Positions 8,111 through 19,027 of a DNA stretch of 22,500 nucleotides are shown one piece after another. The stretch is taken from contig CM074804.1 in assembly GCA_037447605.1 (NCBI GenBank), forward strand, positions 1,261,446-1,283,945, given 5' to 3'. Under the pieces are notes generated by a model that worked only from the letters and a program-made list of their open reading frames with translations, did no database searches and was not told the DNA's origin. Source of the DNA: Zygnema circumcarinatum. Taxonomy: Eukaryota; Streptophyta; Zygnematophyceae; Zygnematales; Zygnemataceae. Position numbers and translations under genes: made by a program. Positions within the stretch are counted from its first letter, which is position 1. Every line of letters starts with the position of its first letter.

Positions 8111-9160
8111 CCGCCAAAGCGCTCGCTTTAGAGGAAAATAATTACCGGGCTAGGTCTAGTTCGGCTCCGACCAAACGTAATGACTAACTAATCACGTAGA
8201 AACAAGCGAAGTAATTATGAATGACTAACTGTGATTGTTTTGACTGAACAAAATGTGACCAAAGCGTAGACTATAACTGCGAGAGTGACTAGTAAAGCTC
8301 GGATCGCTGTGGGCCTGCTGCCTAAAGCTTCGAGTTTCCCGAAAATGTAAATATTGAAAACGAGTACATTTATATTTGAATTTGAACCTGTGAGTGGTAT
8401 TCAAAATTACTCGTTCTGAAATAAATCCATGTGAAAGTTTGGCTCGCCCGCTTGCGTGGTCTGCACGTTAGGGCTGCTCTTTGGCTGGCGGGGGAAATGA
8501 GGGTTACGGCGACGGGGCCTTGCTCCGCGGAGAGGGAGAGAGAATATGGTTGCAATAGGAATGAATGTGATAAGATAAGATGCCATATGTTGGTTGCTGT
8601 AATATAAAGTGATAATAATAACATGATGAGAGATGATGGTATGGCTGCGTCGATGTGCGCGCAGAAGCTGCAGTCATGCTTTTGAAGAATGGCAGCGAGA
8701 CCAGGGGGGGCTGCTGGAGAGGGTAAGCAGGCGTAACTTGTCTGCTGTCATGCCAAGTTAGTTTGGTTGATGCTAGTCAGAAATAATGGTTCTGTGCAGA
8801 TTCGATAGCCAAAGATGGGGACCGTAGGGTGTCTGAAAGACATGCATGCGGAAACGTGTATGCAGTGAACTGTCTGTTGGAACGATTCGGCACTACTTCT
8901 TCCTGTGCCGATTACGGGAAACCGAAATTGAAAATCAAACTCTGCAATGCGATTGGAAGGCAATGCGAGAGAATCCTTTCAGATTTGTTTTCTTCATGAT
9001 TCGTGTTCCTGTTCGCGCATGCAAACGTGCAATGTTCGCCCCGGAACATCACATGCACTCCCCTCGGATAATCTTAATAAAGGAAAACGAAGAAAAAGTT
9101 GGGGGAAATGCACAGTTGCAGTGAAACTCTTGCGCTCTCTGAAAGCCAATTCTTGTGTGC
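8111..9160. other. Intergenic spacer between NMD3 and the hydrolase gene
   Basis: No coding or RNA gene is supported. A 7-bp hairpin (TCGGCAC, 11-base loop, GTGCCGA) lies at 8887-8911. The ORFs present are short and low in coding character. It likely contains the distal promoters of the two divergent genes. Confidence 0.5.
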
Positions 9161-9480
9161 GAGAGGGGCGAGGGGCAGAGCGAGAGAGGGAGAGAGAGAG
9201 AGAGAGAAAAAAAGAGGGAGAGAGAGGGGATTGTGAGTGATTGTGAGAGAGGCGAGAGGGAAAACGAAAATGATTGCTAGGGAGCGAGGGAGAGATAGCG
9301 AGAGAAGAGTGAGTGAGTGGGACCGAGAGAAAAAGATTCGGAGGGAGGGGGAGAGGAAAAAGGGAGATTGAGAGTCAGGGAGCGAGTGTGAGGGGGGGGG
9401 AAGAGAGAGGTTGAGAGAGAGAGAGGGAGGGAGAGATAGAGCGAGGGAAAGAGAGAGAGAGGGTGGGTGAGAGGCGGGGA
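9160..9480. repeat. GA-rich simple repeat upstream of the hydrolase gene
   Basis: About 320 bp that is nearly all purine on the plus strand, with runs of GAGA, GAGAGG and GGGA. The long ORFs over it on either strand code only Ser/Leu/Pro or Arg/Glu repeats and are not genes. Confidence 0.75.
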
Positions 9481-9660
9481 AAGGGAGAAAGTCATACACA
9501 CACATGACGGCATTGCACTGACAAGGATATGACCGTTCCATCTCACTCTCAGTGATGATCACTGTCCTTCAAAACGATTGTATTCAAAAGAATCATAGAA
9601 CAAGTTCCCAGTCTACCAAGTCTTAATGTCAACTTAGTTTTATTTTTTCTTAAGCCAGCT

Positions 9661-12600
9661 ATGTTAATCTCGCCCCTTTTTGTTGGAGCAGAAAAGGAGT
9701 GCGTGCGAGATCCCATAGTGAAGGGAGGGGAGCGGCCGCTGATGGAGTGGTGGAACATTGCTTTCCGGCTCAGCCAACCTTCTTCCTCCTCTGAGAGAGA
9801 AGCAGGTGGGATATGTGCGGGGGCTTTGCGCATTTTTTCCAATTTTTTTTTTGAATTTTTTTTTCTCATATTGCTGAATTCGTAGAGATTTGTGCAAATC
9901 GCGAAGTCTGCAGAATTTGCAGCTTCTTTCGGTCGTCGACTGGAGCATGCACAAATACGCGTTCTTTGCTTCAAATTCTTTCACCAAGAGACCCTATATT
10001 CAGGTTATCCTGATGCTCTAGATTCCTTAACACTGTGGAAACCCTAAACCAGGCATACCTCGTTGTAGGCTCACTCAATTTCCACTCATGGAGGATGTTT
10101 TCACTTCCTTTTCGCAGATGCTTCCACTTCAGCAGCACCCACTAGTGAGACAGTTCTGCTTTCCGGTGATCCTTCAAGCAGAGAACTGAAACCTGAAAGC
10201 TTTGGGAGACTTGAAGGCCCATCATGCGTTGGAAATTCTAATAATATGACATGTTTTGAAGGCTCTGAAAACTCAGAAGGGAATCCTCATACTGAGCAGC
10301 AGCTCAGCCCCCAATCGAGTTCTGAAGAAAAAGTTGGTTTTGTAGCATCAGCTGCTGCTTCTTGGAAAGGGTATGTCTCTATTGTTGAATTAAGTTTGAC
10401 ACCACTTTAAAACTTTGAAAGCGTTTTGTCTGAAAGATGGTTGTTATTGGCGAGGTAATATGTCCATATGAACAAAAGGATGTGCTTTTCTCTTTCATTT
10501 TTTTCCTAGAATTTGACTCAAACTTCAATCTGCAGATTGATGAACCGCGTCCAAAAAACAGTTCGAGGTTCAGCCGATGATATTGGATGGCTTCAGAAGC
10601 TTCCAGGAACCCGCCCAGTGAAGGACCGAACCGGTCGTTTTGTGACTCTTTTAGGAAGAGTGACGTCAGTTCTGCCTCCTTCCAAACTTCAAAATTTCGC
10701 ATATTATTCACTACAGCTCAACCCGCCCATTGTGAATTCTTTTTGGGATGTGTAGGACTTGAACTTATCGTAGGGCACACCCCCTCAGTTCCGACATGCA
10801 ACATCATCTCATATTGATGGAAAGAGAGAGGGAGAGGTTAGAGAGAGAGAGAGAGAGATTGTTGAGAGATTATATAGGCTCCCATAAGCGATCAACTTAT
10901 GTGCAGATTTATCTAGTGCTCAATTGGGTGTTTTGAGCTTGTGTGAACGAAAAATGACTATCTCTTACTTTTTATGTGTTTTTTAGCTGATTTTGGGATT
11001 CTTTTTCATTTTGCATTGTAGGAATGGAGTCCACACATTGCCGGATTCATTTGTATACCTCCTAGTTCCAGGTATTTACTGTCTCAGCCCAATTCACGCC
11101 CAATTCATTTGACCGTTCAGTTCCCGAAATTTCATACAAATAGCTTCAAATTAGACATGTTGAAGTACTTGTTCCAAACTCGTGTTTTAGCTTAGGAACA
11201 TTTTCTCCCTTTTTCCTGTTTTATGGCTCATTACTATGTAGGCCTATTCAGCAATCATGGGCCGTTATATTTCCAAGACACAAAAAAACATTTCTCGAAG
11301 TTGGGGCTCCCTTGCCACATTGCGCGCATCCATAGCGAGGTTTGTTTCAGTCTCTCCGTTCCGTCTAACGTAACGCAATCAACCACTTTTTGCTGGTTTC
11401 GGCATTCGTGTTATTTCGAAACTTGGCTAAAACGAAAAGGGCTAGCAATAATACCTTCTATGCCTACACAACTTCAAGAACAATCTTGTACAAACCTACA
11501 AGACCCACAAACCTACAAATTCTTATTCTTTTTCGACTTCCTTATGCATATATCCATGCCAGGCATCTGTGGAAAAGAATGCTGAGGAGGTGAAGAAATA
11601 CGTGGAGGAACTCTATTGGGGTACGGGAAAAAAAATCGTCATTTTGGGCCACAGTAAAGGAGGGGTAGATTCAGCCGCTGCTCTCTCCTTAAACTGGGAA
11701 AATTTAAAGGAGAAAGTCGCGGGTCTGGTCATCATTCAAAGCCCGTATGGAGGGAGCCCAATCGCTTCCGATCTCCTTCGGGAAGGGCAGATTTGGGACT
11801 CTCAGTCAAGAAGTATAATGGAAATGCTGATCCGTACACTCATCAAGGTGCTTCTCTAAACTATGTCCAGAGCTTTGGAAGTCATGTCATACCTTGGTAA
11901 AATTGCCAAGTTTTCAGATTGCTGGCGACCCCAATAGTGAAGTTGAATGATATCGATGGTGTTGAATGAAGGCTTCAGGTTTAGCTGCCTTGGAAGGCAT
12001 CTAGCAACCCTAGGATGTAGTTTGGAACACCCCCAAAACTTGGAAATTACTGAATCTCCAAAATTCACAAGTCAAAACGTCGGTTAATCCTGTTGATACG
12101 CAGATTCTGGGGCCTTTTGACGTTAGTTTGCAGATACTTTTAAGTGAAACTAGAGCCAGTACTGTAAACCTGAGGGTCATCATTAGTGATAAATCCAATG
12201 CAAGCTTAATCAAGCCGAATGAACTTTGATATATTTCCTTGGGTAGCAGGGAGACATCACATGTCTGGACGATCTCACATACGACAACAGAAAGAAGTTC
12301 CTCACTTCTCATCCCCTTCCAGAGGAATTCCCTGTCGTCTCCTTCCACTCTGAAGCGAGCAGAGCTCCGGCAGCTCTCACTTCCCTCACACAAATTGCCC
12401 ACGCAGACCTTCCATGGGCTTCAGTGAAAGTGGCAGGGGGAGAGGGAGATGGTGAGAGAGCGAGTGAGGAGGAGAAGAGAGAGACGGAGGAGGCAGCTGT
12501 GAGAGGGAAGGTCCCTGTCATAGTGCCTCTCCCTGCTTTGATGGCTCTATGTGCATTGCAACTTGAGCTCCGTTACGGAACGGCGAGCGACGGAATGGTA

Positions 12601-12933
12601 GCACGAAAGGACGCGGAAGTTCCGGGCTCCGTAGTAGTAAGGCCTTCACGGAAAATGGATCATGCATGGATGGTGTACTCTCCCACATGGAAAGACCCTA
12701 AAGATGTGGATGCCCCTCAGATGTGTGAGGCTCTCATCACCCTGTTGATGGATAGCTACCCCGAAATCATGAAGAACATGGCTGTGAATAGAGAGTTGGG
12801 GAGAGAGGAGAAACTCAAGGGAGAAGGAGACCGTGAGAGAGAGGAGGCCTTAAGTGAGCTTCTGAATGCTTCCAAGGGAGACCCAAAGGCTGCAGAGGAG
12901 CATGACCGAGCCCTTATGAAGGAAGGGAGGTGA
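9661..12933 (+). CDS. Alpha/beta-hydrolase (lipase-like), plant-type
   Basis: Seven exons: 9661-9805, 10118-10370, 10536-10664, 11022-11071, 11242-11339, 11563-11847 and 12250-12933. All are GT-AG and every codon phase closes, giving 547 aa. A hydrophobic strand (FVYLLVPGLFSNHGPLYF) precedes the core; the nucleophile elbow GHSKGG puts Ser at residue 256; Asp434 or Asp441 (SDG...RKDAEVPGS) and His458 (DHAWMVYS) are the likely rest of the triad. No signal peptide is evident. I recognise it as a conserved, poorly characterised green-lineage hydrolase; the substrate is unknown. Residues about 382-405 are a Glu/Arg/Gly-rich insert from a GA repeat, and a similar stretch lies nearer the C-terminus. 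The start is the first ATG after an in-frame stop, and exon 1 (KGGERPLMEWWNIAF) is the least certain. Confidence 0.88.
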
Positions 12934-14190
12934 GCCAATGAATGGGCACTTTCTGAATATGTAGACATTTGAGAAACGTGCTACGTGAAGAGCTTTTTGT
13001 TAGAGTACAGAAAAGATGTACAGTGTAATCACATGGAGAGTGGTTGTGTCATGTCACGACTAGGGAGGACTGCTTCTTGTATCTTTATACGAGGCGTTGA
13101 TTTTTTGTCTTTTCGAGAGTGTAGGTTAGACGTGCTTCTGCGACGATATTAGGAAGCCTTGTAGCAATTGTATAATTTCCACAATTTGATGAGAGAAACA
13201 GTTAGCTCATTCGACGGGATTTCGCGGCGAATCATAGGAAGTGTTGTCCTTCCTGTGTTCAGCTTTTTGTAGTCAGAAGATGAGGAAAGTCTAGGGGTTC
13301 AGAATTCTGCTCAAATCTATTAATTCGTCGTATGGAGAAGAAACCGTACAGAAAACGGAGTGGATGGGAGGAAAATTCTTGGTAACGTCAATTGATTTTT
13401 TCATGAGTTTTCTTACCCCTTTCAGGGAGTGCCCATATGGCAAAACATTCATATATTCGCCTTATGAATCATCTCCAAAAAGTGATGCCCTCCCTCCCTT
13501 TCTTTCACTCTCACTCACTTTCTCTCTCTCCCCTTCTCTCTTTCTGGCTCTCCCTCCTCCCACCCCGGCTCCCCTCCCCTTCACCCCTCTTCCTCTACCT
13601 CCCCTGTCCTTAAGCAAGGTGTAAACACTAGGCATATAGGAAAACGAACCCTTTTGAAACTTGATATGTGCAATTAGGCTGCTCAGATGCTGTTGAAGAA
13701 AAACGTTGCGCAAGATTTGCTTTACTGCAATAGACTACAAGAGTTCAACAAACCAAGTGTTTACAGCAGACAGGCACAGCTCCATTGATTTATACCGTTA
13801 GCTACCTTTATCTTTAAAAAAATACTTTGTGGCTTTCTCAGCATCTCTTTTGACTCAAATCTCTTTCTTAAAAAAATCCATATGTACACAAAAGTCCATT
13901 TGCCAAGCCATCATTTTTGGCCTCATCTAACCCTAAATCGAAAAGCGACCTCGTGTGTTCATACAACCCAACTTTATCTAAACTGAAGAGAACCGACAAA
14001 TCCGTGTGAAGGATGAGCAGAACTTGCAAACAGAAAACCCTCTCTGAGAAGGAGTCTACTCACTCAGCTGCTCCAACGAAAAGCTTTTCACGGACGACAA
14101 AGACTTGGGACAAACATCTGACAACTTTTCTTGTCCCTCTCTCCCTATCTCTCCCCCTTTTTTTACTTTCTGGGACCCCAAGTCCAAATG
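12934..14190. other. Convergent intergenic region (hydrolase and CIAO2B 3' ends)
   Basis: It holds the 3' UTRs of the two converging genes. A pyrimidine-rich stretch lies at about 13490-13610. No further gene, RNA or element is supported; no firm poly(A) signals were recognised. Confidence 0.5.
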
Positions 14191-16056
14191 CTACTCTTCG
14201 CTCGCCAAGCAGCTGTCCACCATGTCTGCAAGATTTTCGTTTTCAAGAGCTGCTGCAACGCGCTCCTTGTCATTCAACTGCTTGTTCACTGAACGGCCCT
14301 CCCACAAATAGCAATGGAACCCTCGATAATATGGTTCAGAATTATGACGAGTGTGACACAAAAAGCTAACAAAATGGACAAAATGGTGATTGAGATGTCT
14401 CTGATGACCTAATGGGTCCGGGGGGGAAAGGAGGCGAGCGAGAGGGAGTGGGAGTGGGAGTGGGACTATAAAACGGGGAGAGGAAGGTAGAGATTGGAGA
14501 GGAACATTTGAGAGAGGAGGGCAGAGAATGAGATGCGAGATAGCGATGGGAGACAAACATTTGGGAGGGAAGGAGGGAGAGGGCGGGTGAGAAAAAGCAG
14601 GAGGCTGGAAGAGGGAGAGTAACGAACAGAAGGCTCGGTCGGGGAAAGTAGGAAGGCGAATACATGTTAAGTATAAAGCAGTAGCGTGCGACCACAACCT
14701 TCAAACACTCATTTACTTGTCACTCACAATATCACTTACTCCTTTCAAGACAAGCAGTCTCAACTTTCAGCTTCAAAACAGCTTAACCCTAAAATCGAAT
14801 TCAACAGGCCCACCTGCAAGCTCTGAGGCGTGGGATCCCGCCGCCACTCTTATCTCCACCTGCTCCATGCACATGCGTTCAGTTTAAAAGAGATTTCATC
14901 TAAGGAATCCAAGCTTTGGCTGGTAAAATAAGATATTGTTGAAAAGAAAAGTTGGGTGTCGACTTCTAGCATAAAATTTCACTTTAAGGGAAAACATGAA
15001 AGCCTTTTAATCCCACGTCCCCTCCCCCAATCCCACACACACTTTTTTTTTTCAACATATTCCATATTTCCAGGCCATTGATTCTGACCTTAAATCGTGC
15101 CGGAAGCGAGCGTAAAAGTTTGACTCGAATGCAGAGACCAATGAGCGTGGCCATGCTGCAGTGCTGCACTGTCGGAGTAAAGTCAATTCTGCGAAAAAAA
15201 TAAAAGGAAGACACCAATATGAGAATATGCAAATAAATTTACGAAATTCCATACATTTTTAACTACTAAGACCCCTTCCTGCAAAAGGAAGAACTTCTCC
15301 CTCTCGCCTACTCCCCGCACAGACAGAGAAATAGCCACGGATGAGCCAAAGGGTCAGTAAAGTCGCCGACAAAAAAAATACAAAAACTCCATTTTCTCCT
15401 ATTCTTGTTTCCCGTTCCCCTCATCCTTCCACGCACTTCACAAGTCCGCGCTCGTCGCTGCAGTCGATGGCCTCCTCCTTCACCACGCCGAGCTGCTCCA
15501 AAGTGTACGGATGCTCCGGGTCCTTTATGTCCCGAATGTGCTGTGCTAGCCGGTCAAGGTATCACCCAGGTGAGGGGAAGGGAAGGGAGAGAGACAGGGT
15601 GGGGGGATGGAACTAAAGGATTGAAGAAAAATAATTAAATGGCAACCGTTCTACCTCGATGGGAAAAAAATCGAACACCTTCCTCTCTCTCTCATCTCGC
15701 AATTTCATCATTAAGAAAAAAAAAACAAAAACCGCCACACTATAGCCCTTTTTCGTTTCCTTCGTCCCTTCCCCTTCTTACTGCGCAGCAACTTCTCCAT
15801 AAACAATGGGCTCCACTCCCACCTTCCCCCAAAAAAAAGGCATGAGGTCCAAACTATTAAGCAGAATGAATTGTCGAGGGGAGGGAGGGAGAGAAAAAAA
15901 AATTTGCGGGATATCAAAAATTTCTGCTGCGTCGATGCATTCTCGGGTGGACTCGTCTGCTGAGGTGGCAGTTGTTGTACACGTGGCAGCAGCAGAAGGC
16001 CGGGAACGGCGCTCGAGGACGACGGGATTTGGGTTTATCAGGGAGGGCCCCTCCAT
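14191..16056 (-). CDS. CIAO2B: CIAO2B/AE7/MIP18-family cytosolic Fe-S assembly factor
   Basis: Five exons on the minus strand: 16056-15915, 15542-15437, 15188-15089, 14859-14814 and 14288-14191, giving 163 aa, the usual length of the family. This protein is part of the cytosolic Fe-S targeting complex (with MMS19 and CIAO1) that delivers clusters to nuclear and cytosolic apoproteins. Visible signatures are NPNPVV and IDAAEIF (exon 1), [20 protein letters not shown] (exon 2), [15 protein letters not shown] with the conserved Cys93 (exon 3), AAGSHASE (exon 4) and [17 protein letters not shown] (exons 4-5). Introns 2-4 are GT-AG; intron 1 appears to be AT-AC of the U12 class. Exon 1 starts at an ATG following a CT-rich leader. 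It is divergent from the F-box gene across about 800 bp. Confidence 0.94.
15543..15914 (-). other. Probable U12-type AT-AC intron (CIAO2B intron 1)
   Basis: On the minus strand the intron opens with ATATCCCG at 15914-15907 (U12 consensus ATATCCTT) and ends in GCAC at 15543. A branch-site-like CCTTGAC lies at 15559-15553, its adenosine 11 bases before the 3' end, as expected for minor introns. No GT donor exists near the end of conserved exon 1, and the AT-AC choice joins EIF to [11 protein letters not shown] with the right phase. Confidence 0.75.
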
Positions 16057-16253
16057 GGAGAGAGAGAGAGAGAGAGGGAGTGGGAAAAGGAGAAGGAGAG
16101 AGGGAGAGATAGAAAATCGAGGTGGAGAGAAATGAGGGGAAGGGGGGAAGAGGAGGAGAGGAGAAGAGACGGAAGGAGACAGGGACGACAGTCGGAGCGT
16201 TCGTACCGACAGAGGAGTAATCAGAGAGAGCGAGAGAGAGACAGAGAGAAAAA

Positions 16254-16316
<63 letters not shown>

Positions 16317-16320
16317 ATGA
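16057..16320. repeat. GA-rich tract with (GA)~28 microsatellite upstream of CIAO2B
   Basis: Nearly all purine on the plus strand, CT-rich in the CIAO2B leader. It contains an uninterrupted (AG)n run at about 16256-16312. Confidence 0.85.
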
Positions 16321-16432
16321 CCTCTGGAGAGAAGAATATGGGAGAAGAGAATAGCAGCGAGCGAGAGGGAGCAAAGAACGGGAGGTGGTGGGGTCCATTG
16401 AAGGCCTATTATTAAAAATACTTAAGGATAAG

Positions 16433-16486
16433 CCAATCGGGGCTCGCCACGTACTGACGTTGACTGACGTGGCATGCATTCATTGG
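16433..16486. promoter_or_regulatory. Mirror pair of ER stress response elements in a bidirectional promoter
   Basis: Plus strand: CCAAT (16433-16437), 9 bases, CCACG (16447-16451). Minus strand: CCAAT (16486-16482), 9 bases, CCACG (16472-16468). Between them are two 10-bp tandem units starting ACTGACGT (16453-16462, 16463-16472), the second forming a TGACGTGG box like the unfolded-protein-response element, and a TTGAC W-box core. Both ERSE copies match the known CCAAT-N9-CCACG consensus (NF-Y plus ATF6/bZIP17/28 factors). The dyad sits in a small AT-richer island between GA tracts, about 380 bp from both start codons. Regulation of either gene by ER stress is inferred. Confidence 0.7.
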
Positions 16487-16559
16487 TCCTGTCGTACAAC
16501 TTATTGCAGTTGCTGTTAGGTTCTCAGTTTAACTGAATCAGGTTCTATGTTCGGACTGT

Positions 16560-16820
16560 CCGCGTGCGATGATGGGCACCGACAGGCACGTCGAGAGGGA
16601 GTAGAGGGAGTAGAGGGAGTAGAGGGAGAGAGGGAAAGCGGGAGGAGCGAGGGGGAGGGAGAGAAGAAGCGGGATGTGCAATGATATGGTGAAGTGCGAG
16701 AGAGGCGGAGAGGAGCTGCGTGAGTGAGACGGGTTGGAAGTAGAGTGTGGGGAGGTAGGGAAGGGGCGGGAGAGAGCGAGGTAAGGAAAGAGAGGTAAAC
16801 AGGGAGTGAGGGGCGCAGAC

Positions 16821-16851
<31 letters not shown>

Positions 16852-16860
16852 AGCAGAAAG
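16560..16860. repeat. GA-rich tract upstream of the F-box gene
   Basis: Purine-rich on the plus strand, including a thrice-repeated GAGGGAGTA unit (about 16596-16630) and a GA run at about 16818-16842. It probably forms the 5' UTR of the F-box/WD40 mRNA. Confidence 0.7.
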
Positions 16861-16864
16861 AACC

Positions 16865-19027
16865 ATGCACGATGGTGGGAGAGATCTGTTCGCTGAGCTG
16901 GACGCAGCCTCTGCGCGCCACGTGTTCTCTTATCTCAGCGCGCGCGACCTCTGTGCCGCCTCCATGGCCTGCAGGTGGCTCGATTTCCCTTTATCTTTCG
17001 TTTTTTCTTCTTTTTATTTGTTGTTTTTTTTTCCGGCGAATATCGTCTTGCCTTTTAAGATTTTTTTTTCTTAATTTCTTTTCTTCCCCCTTGCAAGTTC
17101 GGAAGCGCAGAAAGCAACTTTGGTTACTTGAAACATGGGCCCCTCCCCCCTCCCCCCCCTTTGTTCTCTTCACCCTTCCTTCCATGTAATGATTTTGCTT
17201 TACATCCTCTTTTAATTTCTAGTGGCCTTTTCCTTACTCTTGTTTTCTTTTTCATGCTTTCTTTGCAGAGAATGGCGCTACCTCACCAATGAAGACGCCC
17301 TTTGGAGAGACCAGCTCTCCCTGAACCCTAATCCTCTCCTTCATCCCATGCAGAAACTCATCCTCCACTCAACTTACAAGCCCCAGTTCTGCGAACAAAG
17401 CACGCCCAAAAAGACGTACGAAATTAGCGAAAATTGGAGAAAAGGACGAGCGATTTCCTCGCGGCTCCGCTCTTCCGGATGCGACAAATCTCCGGCCATT
17501 AAGATCGCGCCAGGTGGCACGCAGCTAGTGGTGGCATCTGGCAGCAGGGGAACATGCCACGTGTTTGATGTCGCAACTGGTCGGCAGTTTGCGAATTTTG
17601 GACTCTCACAGTGCCAAGTAAAGTTATTCCCCACCCTCCTCTTTGTGAGCTGCTCCTACTCGCAAATATTTCCTTTGTTTCAAATTTGAAAAATCAATGT
17701 ATGTGGGCCTTTTTTGGGTTCCTATTTTCCTTGGACTCCTGTTTTCTCTGCCTGATTTTAACTCGACTTTTTTTTTCCCTTAAAAAAAAAATTCTTTAAA
17801 AAAATCTTTATCAAGCAGGAAGGGGAAGCCATGGACGGGCTGAGCACGTGCGCTGCAATTTCCGGCGACTGCACAACTGTTGCTTTTGGCGGATATGACG
17901 GACTTGCGCGAGTCTACGACGTGACACGTGGCAGCCTGAGAGCGGTCTTTGGGGGTGCCGGGAGTCTGGAAGCTTCCGTGAAGGCGCTGGCCCTCTCATG
18001 GGATGGTTCGACTCTGCTCGCCGGTCTCAGTAACGGACATGTGACGGGCGGCAAACTGGCCACATGGAACGCCTCACCGACGGGCTATGAAGAAAACTCT
18101 GAAATCTCAAAAAGTGAAGATGTGGGGTTTTATAATTGGGGTTTTGTGAGAAGAGTGGGGCGCCACGTGGCCATGACATGTGTGCAGCCATGCATGTCGG
18201 AGACGGAGGAAGTTGGAGATGGGGATGGGCTACAAAGGCAATTTGTTGCAGGGACATCTGGAGGGCATGTGATGGTGTTGGATGGAGAAACAGGAAACCA
18301 AAAAGTCGGTCTAGTTGGGAGCTGCAGCTGTCCTGTTGCATGCCTCTGCATGCACGACCAGAATAAAAGGGAGTCAAAGGGAGTGGGCGATTCTTGTACC
18401 CCATATACGCAAGATGGGGTTTGCAGGGGGTTATTGTATGGAAGCTATGAGCATGGGATTTTGGGGCATGGGCACCATAACTCGGTGTATGTGTGGGACA
18501 TAGCGTCAGCTGCAAGAGTTGCTCTTCTCTATCCGGAAGGGAAGACTTTGAGGTGTACAGGGAGGGGTGGGAGAGCAGTGGGTGGGCTAGGAGGGGCCTA
18601 TTGGGGTCTCCCTGTAAAATCCGTTTACGCCGACGGATTTAAGGTAGCGCTGACCGCAGGGAAAACCGTTACAGTGTTTGAGACGAGGACGTGGGAGGTG
18701 CTCTATGCGTTTCGGCTCTCACACTTTGAAGAGGAGGGAGGGAGGGAAAGAGAGGGGAGGGAGAGTGCTGAAGTGGGGAGGAAGGTGGAGGAGAGCAAAG
18801 GAATGGGAGCTGTGAAGGGTGGGAGAGAAGGAGGAGTGGCCGAAGAACCGGCTCCTCTTGGTATTTACTTTTCAGGGAGTCATTTGGGTCTTTCTTTAGT
18901 AGGAGGGGCTGTTGGGGTGCTGAACTTCGATGTTGGGGCGGCTGCTTATGGGTCCATGGAGGTTCACTTCAACCGTCCGATTGTCGGTGGTCCTGAATCG
19001 ACGAGGGGCAGAGATGCAAGATCATAA
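16865..19027 (+). CDS. F-box/WD40-repeat-type protein
   Basis: Three exons: 16865-16974, 17269-17617 and 17819-19027, GT-AG with matching phases, giving 555 aa. Residues about 8-50 form an F-box: L-x-x-x-SARHVFSYLSARDLCAASMACR then EWRYLTNEDALWRDQ across the first splice. Blade-like segments with WD40 character follow: GTCHVFDVATGRQ, GLARVYDVTRGSL, HVMVLDGETGNQ, NSVYVWDIASAA and TVTVFETRTWEVL. Such proteins are substrate receptors of SCF ubiquitin ligases, acting in cytosol or nucleus; the target is unknown. A Glu/Gly/Arg-rich insert encoded by a GA repeat (18727-18846) interrupts the last blades. The start is the first ATG after the GA-rich leader. No named orthologue recognised. Confidence 0.85.

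Noticed and set aside
8887-8911. TCGGCAC/GTGCCGA hairpin as a small RNA or terminator
   Set aside because: A 7-bp stem with an 11-base loop is too short and unsupported by context.
9074-9562. Minus-strand ORF of Ser/Leu/Pro repeats
   Set aside because: Translation of a GA microsatellite; no conserved domain or codon signal.
11223-11585. 120-codon plus-strand ORF
   Set aside because: It is hydrolase exon 5 read through into its intron; the splice sites and phases fit the seven-exon model better.
15543-15556. GT-AG alternative for CIAO2B intron 1 ending at a nearby TAG
   Set aside because: The TAG acceptor (before CACAGCAC) would fit the phase, but no GT donor lies within or just after conserved exon 1; the AT-AC pair needs no extra assumption.
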